From Sipunculus nudus (Eukaryota; Annelida; Sipuncula; Golfingiida; Sipunculidae), in the NCBI GenBank assembly GCA_026874595.1, contig CM049315.1, forward strand, positions 71,779,416 to 71,843,415: 64,000 nucleotides of DNA. The letters run 5' to 3'. The notes beneath the pieces were generated by a model. That model searched no databases, was not told the origin of the DNA, and was given only the letters and a program-made list of their open reading frames with translations. Shown here in pieces: positions 22,745 to 35,774 of the stretch; position 1 is the stretch's first letter, and the number at the start of each line of letters is the position of its first letter. Position numbers and translations under genes: made by a program.

Positions 22745-23003
22745 AAACGCTTCCGCGCGTTCATTCCAGTCCATGTGATGATGCGTTTGTTCGAACATAA
22801 CTTCCGCAATCATGAACAGAACCTCATGCATGAATGGGAATTAGGATTGAAATCGATTAGATTTTGGTGTGGATCAGGCTCACGATCCAGAGTCAGGAAT
22901 TCCATAAGGAATATTCAGATATATACAGTCAATTAGGCACGACAGATTTTGTACGGAATAAGTGAATGGCGGGGCATTGGATTTGTACGAATGCGATTTC
23001 TAG
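22745..23003 (+). mobile_element. Family C element, copy 3
   Basis: Shares 'gttcattcc', 'gtttgttcgaacataactt', 'atcatgaacagaacctcatg', 'gaatgggaattagg', 'tcgattagattttggtgtgg' and the end TTTCTAG (23000-23003) followed by TTAC. Confidence 0.6.
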
Positions 23004-23050
23004 TTACTTAATTATCATTACAATCCCCAAATTTTAATCAGCATCAGTAA

Positions 23051-23052
<2 letters not shown>

Positions 23053-23139
<87 letters not shown>
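23053..23139. repeat. (AT)n microsatellite
   Basis: About 43 TA units with one AA interruption. Confidence 0.95.
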
Positions 23140-23140
<1 letters not shown>

Positions 23141-23531
23141 TTGATTGTAAATAATAATGTTACTTAGATAACTGGAAGAAAAAAAGACCGGATATTTATC
23201 GATTATTAAAGGATTATTTTGTGTGCCTTCCATACTACCGAGACATTTGCTGTATACATTTATACTTAAAACTTTTGTAGGAATAAATTCAGAAGGGCGC
23301 GTTCATCATCCTGAAAGGGTACGGTGACGGCCGCGTCGTTAACACTTGTTCGCTGGTTCATTTAAAATGTTGTTCGCTTCTTTGTGTCCCGTCTTTCTGG
23401 TATCTCTGACAGGATAAGAATACTTCTTTTCTGGATTATATGACTCAAGTGTATGTACATACACAATAGTTTTTGATCGATTAAGAAAGAAAACCAACAA
23501 CTATGGATATAATTGATTAACTGGCACACCA

Positions 23532-23533
<2 letters not shown>

Positions 23534-23565
<32 letters not shown>
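23534..23565. repeat. (AT)n microsatellite
   Basis: About 16 TA units. Confidence 0.9.
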
Positions 23566-23567
<2 letters not shown>

Positions 23568-23569
23568 AA

Positions 23570-25195
23570 ACTCTTTTATATGTTCATTGGTGGTACAAAT
23601 AATTTAATATTTTGCATGAAAAATGATTTAACAGCCATTTTTTTCTTTTGATGGTTTCCATCGAGGCAAAATAGATGAATAATTTGCTGGAATTACTTTT
23701 ATAACGATCGGGTGTCATTAGCCACCCTCTTGTGAATAAGCTGATAAGTCACGCATTATTATACCCGGTAGAGGAATAAAGTCTGCTTTATAACAAGCGT
23801 CAGATCTGGTACCGACCAAATTACACAATAAACTAAGCCCCTTAAATCTATTTCCAATATATACAATTACCAAAGTAAGCAAACAGTCTAAACAATATAA
23901 AAACACAATTTGTAATGTTAATAACGTACTTACTCATATATAAGTACTAATCCCATTAGATACACGCGCTGTCATGTACATGTACTAGCTCCTTTGCCCA
24001 GCTGCTATATCTGAGTTGTGTACACGAAAACTACTTACTTGACAGTAGCCAGTGGCGTTGTTGTACAAACCCTATATAACCATTTACTGTTGGATCGGCA
24101 TGACAGGGATTAAGTGTGTGCAAACATGTTCTGCGCGCCGTGTGTTATGTACCTGGGCCGTTGGTAATGTGCTGGCCTCCATTAAGTTCGACCTTTGGTT
24201 TGACTGCGTTGTTTGGTCCTCGCCGTTACCTTTAGTGATATATGATAACTTGAATAGGGGTTTGTATTGGGGCGCGGGTTATACACATAGAGTGTGTCCC
24301 AACCAAAATATTTTCCCAATAAACTAGACAAATGTCCACAGAACTAATAGGTCATTTCATAATTCTCTTAATTAGGTATTCTATTTAATTAAACCTCGCC
24401 CAATAGGAAGGATAGGCTAATATGGGTTAATGAGTATATGTCTATATCGATACCTGACTCATTCTATTTTGTGTGAACGGCCTTTCCTTGCCCCCCCCCC
24501 CAGTTCTAGTGTAAAATGATCAATTTCAATTTTTTCTTTTTTATTTTTATTTCTTCTACCCCTAGTTGCTCAAGATCTCCGAAATGACTGATATTCCAAA
24601 ACTGACCTTTAAGTACACTATTAGTCCAAGGTGACAGATTTGCACCTGATATTTATTTTTGACCTAGACCTGTTTTCCGAGGTCGTGCGCTCCATAGACG
24701 GTTCCCCATTTTCGCTCAGTTGCGGGCGTCGGGGAAGGCGTTCAGTGATCGCTCTGCAATTTCAAACATCTAGTTTTATTTCTATACATTGTCAGTAAGC
24801 TATTGTAGTTGTGGTAACATTAAAGCCATTTAGCATAAGAAAAAATCTAAATGTGATGAGCAGTCCACTTTCCAGCTGATGTGTCACCTAAATTGACAAA
24901 GAGGGTAAATGAAAACTGTATATGGACATTAAAGTAGAAACTTGCTGGAGAACTAGTTTTTTCTTTTTATTTTAATGAGGATAATAAAAGCACTTCTGTA
25001 ACGTTATAGACCTTTATGTATAAAGATCTTTAACTTATTTATATAAATAAAATTATAAAATGAAATGTAATCTTAATCAAATCCCTTTTTCAGTAATAGA
25101 ACATTAAGACTCACAAACAGCGATCAGACACACACTGTTGACGTCTTGCATGTAATGGTCAGTCTTCACGTTATAATATACATGAACTTTCTATC
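23570..25195. other. Mostly featureless intergenic DNA
   Basis: No coding exon supported. On the minus strand a TTATATAG box near 24075 lies upstream of a GTAAGT donor near 24036, which could be a small untranslated first exon; this is very weak. A C-run sits at 24490-24500. Confidence 0.25.
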
Positions 25196-25199
25196 AGTG

Positions 25200-25300
25200 A
25201 TACAGGCCACAAGTCCGGACTTTGGGAACTCGGACTTGGACCGAGGGTACTGGACTCGGACTTGGACTCGGAATATCAGGCCAAGTCCATCTGGAGTCCA
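25200..25300. repeat. GGACTCGGACTT-type short repeat
   Basis: Degenerate repeats of 'ggactcggacttgga' and the complementary 'aagtcc'. A second cluster lies at 25528-25685. Confidence 0.6.
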
Positions 25301-25527
25301 ATGGAAATAAACTCTGTTACATATTATAAAGACTTATACACGTGTGTGAACCAGAGTTAATAACATAATACAAAATAATAACACTATATATACCTAGCAT
25401 TTCTGAGTATCGGTAACTATAAATGTAATTAACTATTATAGTAAAAGCATACATTTCTGAACTAACTTAAAAATGTACATGAATATTTGAAACATCCATT
25501 TTATGTTGTTTTTCACGGGTATTTGTA

Positions 25528-25685
25528 ATGGTATCGGACTCGGACTTCGATTCAGGTTCCAAATAACTCGGAGGAAGGTGGACTTGCACTCGAACCTCAG
25601 GGTTTCGGACTTGGACCTGAACTCAAATGGCCTGGACTCGGAACTGCCCTCAGACTCGGATGGGGTGGACGCGACAGCATCCATG
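25528..25685. repeat. GGACTCGGACTT-type short repeat, second cluster
   Basis: The same hexamer-like units as at 25200-25300 in the same orientation. The open frames across it on both strands are Ser/Glu/Asp/Leu-rich translations of the repeat and not a gene. Confidence 0.55.
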
Positions 25686-25869
25686 GATAGAACTCATGAT
25701 ATCCATGGACAGAACTCCATGCAGCTGTTCTTTGAAGGGATGTTATACTTCCGGATGGAACTGAATCTATCACCTCATTCTTATGGTCGGGTGAGAGTGT
25801 GTTATTATAAACTGATGGGTTTTAATGAAATTTTAAAACTGCGCAGACGTGTTATTTAGCGTTCCCCGT

Positions 25870-27970
25870 CAGCATGAAAGAAGGCCTACATAATACCCCT
25901 GTAAAGAAGGTGATGGCAAAGAAAGGCGACTCTTCCAGGTCAGAGGCCTCAAGTTTGTATATATATAACTTATTTGTATAACATGAATATTATTAATGGA
26001 CTATGAATGAATATATAACCAAATATATATAATTATTACAAAAAATGTTAAAAAGATGATTGTTCATACCAATACCAAGAACATATAAAGTAGAGCCTTC
26101 ATATGCAAGATCGATCAAATTTAATTATTCGCTTAATGGCATAAAGTGAATTTTTTAGTCTATGACGGACAAAAATAAATTTTTTTACAAATGCTCAAAT
26201 CCAGAATTATAAGTGCACATTGTACATTTACATTGTCCATGCACAAATAGGGGTCAACTGCACATGTTAAAATACCCGAATTGGTTTTAACAACAGTTGT
26301 ACTATACAAAGTATTATGTACAAAGACTGGCGACACTCAAACATCATAAACGTTTTTATTGCACCGACTTGTTTTCTATTGACGTCTCCTTCTGTCAATA
26401 AATCTATCCAGCACCTTGCACAAGTTATAAAAAGAAAGGTCGTCTCCTTGCTTTATTTATTTCCGTAGAATGACAAAGTCCATATCGGTTTGCGCACCTG
26501 TTGTCAATTAAGCACTTATGTTTTCAGATTGTACACAGGTGCTAGGGTGGAAATGTCCATTTAAAACAAAGACGAACAACTGGTACATGTATCATTCAGC
26601 ATAAGCTGCTAGGGGTATATATGCTCACTGAATAAAGATAAGATATGCAAATAAGGAAAAGATTTCACGAGTTGCTATGTACGATTGCTGGTCTGAACTC
26701 CATGTTGACTGGGCGCAGTTAGGTGGGTCACAGGGGGCAGGTCCCCCTCCACATTAACAACAGGGGGGACATACCATGTTATGCCCCCTTCAATTCTGCT
26801 AAGTAAATGAGTGTACTTTTGTTATAACATAGAGTCTTTAACTAGAATTAGTAAAAAATTAAAGTTGTTAACAACTATTTTTCACAGTGTCGCAAATTTC
26901 CTGAAATACCAATGAAATGCAGTATTTCAGAAATGAATAAAACAGCAGAATGACTGACAATATGATATGATTCCCCCCGTTTCCCCGACACTGTGGTAAT
27001 CAAGCATTAAACGCTAAAATTAAAATAATAGATTAGATTTTAAAAAAAGCATAATAAGTTATTGTTGGTTTGTGAATCAATAGTCTTTCCTCTAATTTTA
27101 TTCTCAGATTGCTTTTATATTGCGTAAATATTGTTTGAACATTTCAGAAATTCCTATACCGCAGAAGGGGTACTCCGCCCCCTCCCCTACTGCGATTGGA
27201 AATTGCGCCCCTATGATGTTATGCTCTTAGTTATAGTCGCCGGAGGTCGGTCTTACTGCTTGTTACTCGGGCAGCAGAAATCAAAGCAAGTGCCTTCCTC
27301 AGACAGCGCTTCAAGTGCATGGCACGTCACTCAAAGAACACCTTAGAACGCTGGAAATAATGCACAGGTGATCCAGATAAATGAGCGCTCTGGTGGTGTG
27401 CTCGTTGTGATTACGTAGACATTAACTAGGGAGGTTGCTAGGAGAGAAAGGCGGAACACAGCTCGGAAACAGTGGACCTATAATACATGAAGATCTGTGA
27501 CTGACATACTGAGGTGCAATCGTTTATAAAGTAATACATCAAATGCAGTAGAGCCAAGATCATCGTCTCAGCATCACTACAGACAAACAGCATGCTGGGA
27601 TTTTCGATCTTTTGAATAAATATCCATAAGTTACCCTTAAGAATATAAAATATTTTAAATTTAATTCGGATTACCAGAGGTGTAATGTAGTAAATTTTAT
27701 AATGGCCACAAGGTTCCCTGGTACTAGTATTATATTGAATGAACATTGGAGGAACGGAACATATTATCTTCAGCACAGCATGACAGTTCTGCGTAATGGC
27801 CGGTTTCAAGAAGGCCCTAGTTTAAAAGAGTTCGCTGCATCCCAGAAATTCCCGTCAGTTAGATGCTATTACTTTTTTTTAAAAGCCAAATATGTTATTT
27901 TAAAACACAGCTCCTCAGGATGTCAAAAACATGGAATCAGCAATTTTATCATATAACCTTAAATGCCACA
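25870..27970. other. Intergenic stretch with unsupported open frames
   Basis: An open frame at 27702-27956 (plus) and an overlapping one at 27809-27438 (minus) lack splice or UTR support and look like chance. GC-richer DNA at 27150-27350 resembles remnants of GC-ended short elements. Confidence 0.3.
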
Positions 27971-27973
27971 ATA

Positions 27974-28582
27974 TTAAGGTAGCGCATGCAACTGTAAAAA
28001 AACTCTCTACATTTAAAATCAAAGCAAAAGTTGTTTAAATTCTAGATTAGACCAATAAGGTATACATTATTTTAAATCTGGTATAGTGTTCTTTCTTATG
28101 TTGTAAATATTTTTAAGAAATTCCTCTTTTCCTATGATATTTTAACATTTTATATATATTTTTAAAAAAATTAGACAGTACTCTATTTTAAGCACCCAGT
28201 AGGAGAACCCATTTTTGTGGGCTAATTTTAATTTACATGGCAATATCTCAAAAGTGTATTTTTCCTCTATAATGTCTCTATCAAACTTAATCTGAAATTT
28301 TAAATTTCATGTTTCTAAATGAAAGACACAGCTGAGGGGAAAATATTTTGAGATTCTGTCATGCAGTGTACTATTAGTCCACTAATAAATTGAAATAATG
28401 TACTTTTAATAATTTTTTTTAAATGTTACAAATGCATATTAACATGAATGGAAACTATGTATAGTTTTAGAAAGAACTCTGTATTAGGCTTAAATAATGT
28501 ATACTTTATAATGACTTTAAAATTACTTTTTGATTGATTTCAGATATAGGGGTATATATGTTTACCAATCGTGCTACCTTAA
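27974..28582. mobile_element. Candidate TTAA-flanked MITE
   Basis: TTAA at 27974-27977 and 28579-28582. The inner ends read GGTAGCGC on the left and GGTAGCAC on the right in reverse complement. The interior is AT-rich without an ORF. The TIR is short, so chance cannot be excluded. Confidence 0.45.
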
Positions 28583-28765
28583 AATAAACGGAGTCTGTTA
28601 AGAGCAAGGTCAATAGCAAAACTTACCTAACTGTATATATACAAAAACACACTGTATCAAAACTGACTATAGCTATCAGTTTAACAACGAAGAACTGAAA
28701 ATAATTGTCAACGAGGAAAACAAGATATTCAATTAACAATATTGCGAAAAAACAAGCTTACTTAC

Positions 28766-28930
28766 CTAAAGTCAGATCTTCAAATTACACACACGGATGC
28801 TCACAGTCATATAATATGTTGTCTTCTGGAATGAGAGCTTGAAACTGCCGGCTTGGATGTTAGGGGTGTGTTTTGGCTGTTTGGTTCTCCGAGTAACGCT
28901 GCTATGTTTCCCCGGTCTCTAATAAACCAC
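28766..28930 (-). other. Candidate untranslated first exon
   Basis: A strong donor (CTTTAG|GTAAGTAAGC) on the minus strand ends a GC-richer stretch of about 160 bp without a long frame. It could be the 5' UTR exon of gene 3 or of another minus-strand gene. No transcript evidence is available here. Confidence 0.2.
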
Positions 28931-29518
28931 GCGCCGGTATTACAACCCGGTCCACGGGGAATTAGCAAACCCCTGCTTTCGTCATAGAGGGATAATGAAA
29001 CAGAATCATTGCATGCTTAGTACCATTGCGCAGCATCGAGTACAGCACATGAATAATTAATCTGTGACAGCGTTGAGAGCTGTTATCAGTATTGTGGCTT
29101 GCCAGGTGGGAGCAATGAGTCAGCATTTTCATTAATGGTGCCTATATTTGAATTATCACATACGGAATGGTGGTATTTTATGTTTAATCAATACAGAATT
29201 AATAGGGCTCTTACATGATATTGATTCTCTCGGGAAATTGTTCCGGGGACAAATTTACATACCATAATGATTATTTATTTAAGCTGTTGTAACACCGTGT
29301 ACCTTACATTTGAAATACTTAATATTCTACCTGCGGATAGCGTGATGGAGGGGTTATATCTGTCAGCTATTAGGTCTAGTGTTCGTGAATGTCAAGGAAG
29401 TTGGTGACAGCGGCTATCCATGCATCCTTCTTTCATAATTCAGGTTTACCAATATGTACACAGATGCATGGTCAACTTCACCCTTCCGCCAGAGGTCATT
29501 TCTACTCATAAGTATCAA

Positions 29519-29820
29519 GGGCGTGCGTAGGATTTTAGCATAGGGGGGCTCACAACGGCAAAAAGTGGATAAGCCTACAGATTTTCCACACCTCCGAGAG
29601 GTGACCCCCCACCCTGCGGCCTCAACAGTCGCGCTATAATCTATATACGCTTCCCCTCCCTCCCCTTTTGGATTCTGGATCCACCACAGATGGCATTATT
29701 CATATTGAGAAATTGTGTGTGTGTGCGTGCGTGTGTGTGTGTGTGGGTGATTGGCTGGATGTGTGATTGGCTCCCCCCCCCCCACACACACACACATTGC
29801 AACTGAAAATTTTGCCCCTG
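29519..29820. repeat. D-like repeat remnant with (GT)n and C-run
   Basis: 'caagggcgtgcgtaggatt' resembles the D1 left end. A (GT)n tract at 29712-29745, then a C-run and (CA)n at 29774-29796, follow. No clear right end. Confidence 0.35.
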
Positions 29821-29960
29821 CTATACTATGAATCAACTTTGCCTATAAACCAGGTAAAAAAACTTACCCTCTCTGAGACTGTGTGAACAAGACTGTTATC
29901 TTGTTTTTTTTGACAGTCTATACTTCTCAATCAATACATATATTAGGCTGTAAACAGGAA

Positions 29961-29961
<1 letters not shown>

Positions 29962-30016
<55 letters not shown>
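29962..30016. repeat. (AT)n microsatellite
   Basis: About 27 TA units. Confidence 0.95.
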
Positions 30017-30019
<3 letters not shown>

Positions 30020-30639
30020 ACTTAATCCCCTATGCTAAACTGAAAAAAATCATATGGAGGTCCTAGCAGGGTTCCCTAAAACCTCAAGGCACGCAGCCTA
30101 CAAGAGGTAACACACACTACAGTCTGTGCCTCCCATGCTATATGCACTATCAACAACAACACTACCACAACAACGACAAAACCAATTGAAACCTGGAAGA
30201 ATAAAAAGATAGTTACTGGAATATAATAAGGGGTTAAAAGAGTTAAAATAGTGGGGCCGCAGTCAAGGCGAGTGCAGATGTGTCATATTGTTACATACTC
30301 TGACAGGTGTTAGATCAGCTGTGGAAGCTGTATCCATGACTACTGTGAAGCTATATGAGTTCGTGATAAGTTGATAATCGACAATATTTATATAGCATGC
30401 ATGTATAGAGAGCACGGGATTTATAAACAAAGTGAGGCGACCCCCGACCCATCCACGTGCACACAAAGAAAAGCACCCAGATAAATTAAAAAAAAAAATA
30501 AAATGTAAAATGTAAAATTAATGCAAATAAATATTGATTTTGATATATTTATTCCATTCTCAGAATTGTTGTACTTAATATAAGATTTACCATTCTGTTA
30601 TATATGTATACGGTATCTTATACCCTAACTATTGTGTGC

Positions 30640-31450
30640 CATCACTCAGGAATTTCTACATGTATTCTAATGGGCCTTAAGAACTCCTGGCCCGTCCAGT
30701 TAAAACCTATATTAACTAGCTATTGCTATTTAAGACAAATTAGAGACTTAAATTTGAGATTTTATCGGCAAGCCTGTTCTTGTGCCCTTGGAAACTCCTG
30801 GGCCCCGAGTCCCCATAGGCCCTTCCTATAACTTATAATTAAAACTATAGCTAACACCAAAGAGAAAAAGGAAAGTTCTGCATTAACAAACATTTAACTG
30901 GGCGGGCCTTATAGGAGACAAAGCCTGAGCCGGGCCCCTTTGAGTCGTCCTGATGACAGCTATATAAACGAAAAGTTAGTATAACAGCCAAAAGAGATTT
31001 TCTAAATTTCAAGTATTTTGTAGTGTTCTTCACCTAAGGAACTCCAGGCCCCATTGGATTACTATTAGAAACTCTATTATGTTTCGTTAGACACGTGACA
31101 TTAATCATTCCTAGGCTAAACTAAAATAAAGTGAGACTTCTACATTTTCCAACATTTCATTGGGGCTTATAGGTCATTCCTGGCCGTTACGGGTCCCTTA
31201 ATTTAGATCCTCAATTTTGATTAAAAATTCCATATACATGCTTCTCAAATGACAAACGGGATGCGTATATTACTCTTGCCCTATAAATAGGACACCCCTG
31301 ACGGCCCGGACCCTCGCGGGATCTCCTAACTAAAATTTGTATAAGCTAAAATAAAAACTAACTAGGACTTCTACATTTTCATATGTTATCCGATATACAT
31401 TTACTAAATTGAAACAGATGTATCTAGAGCCTTATGAATACAACTTAATT
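30640..31450. repeat. Degenerate long tandem repeat (about 230-270 bp unit)
   Basis: Recurring phrases 'gttctgcatt..aacatttaactggg', 'cttctacattttccaacatttcattgggg' and 'cttctacattttcatatgttat' near 30875, 31138 and 31367, with 'aagaactcctggcc' and 'aaggaactccaggcc' near 30677 and 31036. Units are strongly diverged. Confidence 0.35.
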
Positions 31451-31544
31451 TGTGAGCTTATTTTGCAATAAGTTTAGGCACGCCCTGACAATTTACGGGG
31501 GGGGGGGGGGGGGGGTTCCTATGGGCATTGACGCTCAACTGAAT

Positions 31545-32443
31545 TAAACGGACCTTGAACAATGGGTTAAATGACTCGGAAAAAGTGCTCAGAATCATGC
31601 ATTTTGCCGTTATTCCTTATACAAATAGGTTGCAGTGGCCTTATTTAGGCTTTCCAAGAAGATGCAAAGTTAGAAGTTTCTTCGTCCAGCTGCTACGATT
31701 TGTGCCCCTCTGACTAATAGTGCGCTAAAATCATGTTCTTTCGCATAGCTCACAGAATATAGGTCACCATGACCTAGTATCAGGTTTCCAAATAGATTTG
31801 ACCAGGAAACCCCCCCCCCCCCCCCTGAATGCCATATTAGAAGATTCCAGGCGAAATGGATACAATTTGCGACCCGTCGACTCACTTGGTGCTCAAAATA
31901 ATGTTTTCTTCCCGTAGTTCGAAAAATATTGGTCAACATGACCTTCAGGTTTCCAGGGAAATTTGTTTAACAAATCTCTAGATATGCAGTTATAAGTATC
32001 TAGGTCAAAAGGTTATGATTTGTGCCCTGTTAACGGACGAACTGCTTCATCTGAAAGTCTCAAAATAGGGAAAATAATGTGTAAAAATTAGTAAAAATAC
32101 AGGTTGCAGCCCTCAGGAAATGATGAAACACTCCATGATCAATATACTTGGAAAGAACCATGGCGATAAATGCATTAGTTATTCAGATATCTGAGCTTTT
32201 GTATAAATTTCCAGTTATCCTGGCGGGTACTTTCGAGCCCCATAGCTCGAAGGATATAGGTTACAGTAACCTAATTTCAAGTTTCTAAGGAGATTTTCAA
32301 GGACCTCCATGGATCAAGGTGTTCAGTTAGTAGTTTCTAGGTCCAGCGGTTACGATTTGTGCCCTTTTAACGGACGACTGCACGCCCAGTGATCACAAAG
32401 AGTGATCGCTAGAGCTAGACGACTTTCAGGTTGCTATGTTAAA
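31545..32443 (-). mobile_element. Family A element, minus-strand copy
   Basis: Reverse complement carries 'gaaagtcgtctagctctagcgatcac', 'gttaaaagggcacaaatcg' and 'gctggacctagaaact', as at 46612 onward. Two or three modules are visible; the GTCAGCTGAGC end is missing. Two homopolymer tracts (G at 31497-31515, C at 31810-31825) sit beside and inside it. Confidence 0.6.
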
Positions 32444-32444
32444 A

Positions 32445-33757
32445 ATGAACCTTTTCCAGTTAGACTCTGTGGGACGGTCGGGACTTCTTGTCTCAACTGT
32501 CAAACATTAAATTCAAAATTTGTTACATTTCAAGGAAATATCTGTTTACATTTCTCATGCGCTTGTTACGGAATATTACTTGTTCCTTGAAGTCATTACC
32601 ATAAAACACCCATGCTTATGTAATTTGCCTGGAAATAATTCTTATCCAATATATATAAATTCACTACCTCCTTCACTGCAGTTATACCTATACGCCACTG
32701 GTATTTTTAGAAGCCCCAGTGCCATTTGGGCTACAGATTTTTAACCCCACAAACAATAACCAGCAGAGTCGTACTCGTATGAGTCCGATTATGCGCACTG
32801 TGGACCAACTTTAAAATAAAATCCTACTCTTGTTGATGTATGCGGCCCGAGAACACATGCCACATGCTTTCTGTCACGTGATGGGGGCAGTGAGCCGAGA
32901 ACAGAGACAGGACCTTATTTCATCTTTGATTATATTTTAAAATGACAGAACTTATTTATTATCGCATTAATAAAATTCTGTTTCTGCCGTTGCAGAAATA
33001 CAATGCAATCTCGCTAACAAGACCACCAGCATTAGTCATGCCGGGTATAAAAAAGTGATCGTCTTAAAGCAGGGTGGTCGTGTTAGTGGGTTGGTCGTCA
33101 AGCGATATTTCACTGTATAATATTTATATATATATAGATACGGATAAATAATTCCTTCTTAGAGTTTCTTTTCTGTGAATGGCCTCTCTGCAGAGTGATA
33201 ATAAACTCTTAAGTGTCACAAAGTGCTTTTTGGTCCACAATAAATCACACAACTTCTGGAATATAGTTGTTTTAAATGATACATAGTAGCTGCATATGTA
33301 ACGGGAACGGCCTAACAGCGCCATCTGCACGGGTTTCATTCAAAGATATAAAATGAATCTAATGAATCTCAGGTATAGACGCTTAAAATTTCATTGTCCA
33401 TAATTATAGATGAGTGTTTATTTAAAATTAAAGTAAAACAAATTCAAACATTTGAATTCTCAGCTTAATTACTCGATTGGTGATTTTGAGACACAGAGGA
33501 CCTAGAAATGCAGACGTTGTCATGGGAACACGGTAGGCGACGTTTGTCATGAAGATTACCCTTAGGCGATAACTTTATAATTTAGTTAGAGTATCACATG
33601 ATTTGTAGAATTAAATTGAGCGGTTAAATAGAATTAACGTGTACATTGAGCGGTTAAATAGAATTTACGTGCAAAAAAATGTATAATTAAAAAATAATTA
33701 TAACTTAAATGTCCGAATGATCGTATGCGTTTTATATGCCGTTTATAAAGCATAAGG
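32445..33757. other. Intergenic, AT-rich
   Basis: No supported gene. Short imperfect direct repeat 'gagcggttaaatagaatt' at about 33617 and 33647. Confidence 0.35.
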
Positions 33758-33762
33758 GGGAC

Positions 33763-35479
33763 CAGTGGCGTATCCATGATTTGAAAATATATATATATAC
33801 TAACTTGATATTTCTTTGCACCCGCCGTATCCCCAGACAATTAATCCCCCTTTAAGAATAGCCCCCCCCCCCATCTTCAACAGCAAATAATTTCAGACCA
33901 ATACCTTGAACCACTCCAGATACATGAGTAATTTTCACCCAAAGCACATGTACAGATGGACGCCATGGCAAAACGATTGCAGATAGCGCCACCAGTCTTG
34001 AATACAAGATGGATGAGTCCTGGATCTATAAATTTGCACAATTTCAGGCCAATAGCGCTATCACCCCTCAGAAAAGGACATAAATTTATTCTACAAAAAA
34101 GGGAAGGTAGGTGGCGCCACTGGTCTAGTTTATGAAAAAAATTTCCAAGATGGATGGACATGCTAAATTTAAGACCAATATCTTGAACCACTCCGGCGAT
34201 ATACGCATTTTTCACCCAAAGCACATTTACAGATGGACGCTACGGCAAAACGATTGCAGATGGCACCACCAGTCTTGAATTCAAGATGGAGGTATCCAAA
34301 ATAAATGGATATGCACAATTTCAGCCCAATCTGTGTATTAGTTTTAGCCTTATAATGCTCACAGTCCTGTCAAGTGGCAATGATGGGGTATTTAAAGGTG
34401 AAAAAAAACCCAAGAAAATGACAGGTGGCGCCACCTTTCTTCCGCAGAAGACAAATCGATCCAATATCTTCGATCAATTTTATTTTTTGGACCAATCCTT
34501 GCATCCCTTATTGAGATATTATTGATTTTGTGTGATTTTCACCATATATGGCAATATTCAAGGTCAAGGCCACTCTCATAGGAAAGATCATGACCCCAAT
34601 TTAAATATACATCATCCCATTACCCATGTGTATGTATATGCATTTAATTACAATGCTCACAGTACTGTTAAGTGGCAATGATTGAGGTATTAAACAGCAC
34701 AATAACAAGAATAGGATAATAGGTGGCGCCACCAGTTTCCGGTAAATGACAACACTATCCAAGATATTCGGTCAACTTGATTTTTGGATCAATCCATGGA
34801 AGATTTCTTAAGTAATTTAAGAATTTGTGTGATTTTTCCCCATAATAAACCTATTTAAGGTCAAGGTTACTCTCCTATTAAAGGTCATCACCCCAATTAA
34901 AAGAGGCTTCGTCCTCTCATCCATATCTATGCACATGTCAGGTTTGGTAAAGATCTGTAAAATATTTTTTTTGAGAAATCGCGTCCAAACGAAATCTCAG
35001 CGGCAGCTTCAGATTCTACTGATCTTCCTTAAAGCCCTAATAGGAAGCAAGCATATTTAAACTTGTTTGAACACGCTGCTAGGCGGTAAAATTGTCTCCA
35101 ATTAAACGTATTAAATATTGTTAGTTCGTGCATTATTATTATGATATTATTATGATTTGTGTATATATGATTTGTATCCAATTCAAGTTGTTAATTATGT
35201 TAACCGTGGGGCCCACATCTGTATTTAATGCATTATTTGAACATCCGGCCCGTTATCCGAATACAACTGACCATTGCATTTCTAACATTACCACATCCAC
35301 GTAAAGAGAAGCATGCAAGTATTTATTTACTTTACACACCATTTTTTATAGTCATATTAGTCAAACATTAAATAAAAGCAATTTTACAACCATAACACTT
35401 GCCAGTAGTTGACCAGCATAAGTGGTAGCAGAATAAAAGTGAGCGCGCCCTTTTGCGCCCCCTTGTGAATATACCCCTG
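33763..35479. mobile_element. TIR element (D2) with a B element inside
   Basis: The left end CAGTGGCGTATCCATGA and the right end TTCACAAGGG-side reading CAGGGGTATATTCAC in reverse complement are imperfect inverted repeats. Direct repeats GGGAC flank them (33758-33762 and 35480-35484). This matches D1 in end sequence and in having a 5-bp flank ending in C. The minus-strand B copy fills most of the interior. Confidence 0.5.
33804..34990 (-). mobile_element. Helitron-like element B, minus-strand copy
   Basis: The reverse complement matches 62067-63371 in order: 'gatctttaccaaa', 'atagatatggatgagagg', 'ggtcatgacc', repeated modules with 'acagtactgtgagcat', GGTGGCGCC sites, and a 3' end 'gtctggggatacggcgggtg..aaagaaatatcaag', where the usual CTAG has become CAAG. 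The 5' hairpin is missing. Confidence 0.65.
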
Positions 35480-35774
35480 GGGACAAGCAATAAGGAAAAA
35501 TTATTCCGAATAAACCATCAGGGGTTTGGTGGCAATTTCGAACTACATGTTACTCGCGGAATACCGTATTTCTTTTCGAGCTACGTAATGGACGATCGGG
35601 ACGTATTATTAAATTTATTGGTTTAATACATGTAACCTGTTTTTTAGGAAATGTGCGTGCTTTTTTTAAATTAATTTACTGGAGGGAAAGGTCAAATGAC
35701 ATCGGCATTAGTGACGACCGAATAGTTTCATTAAGAGCCCACAGGCGGCGCTAGGATAAACGAGGTGTGAACAG

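Noticed and set aside
23268-23363. Short minus-strand frame MNQRTSVNDAAVTVPFQDDE and onward
   Set aside because: It is protein-like for about 31 codons but has no good donor, no acceptor and a stop immediately upstream of the ATG, so evidence is too thin.
25436-25859. Overlapping Ser/Glu-rich and Asp/Leu-rich frames on both strands
   Set aside because: They translate the GGACTCGGACTT-type repeat; both strands are open for the same reason.
27438-27956. Two overlapping opposite-strand frames of about 80-120 codons
   Set aside because: No splice sites, start context or poly(A) signal agree with either, and length is within chance in AT-balanced DNA.
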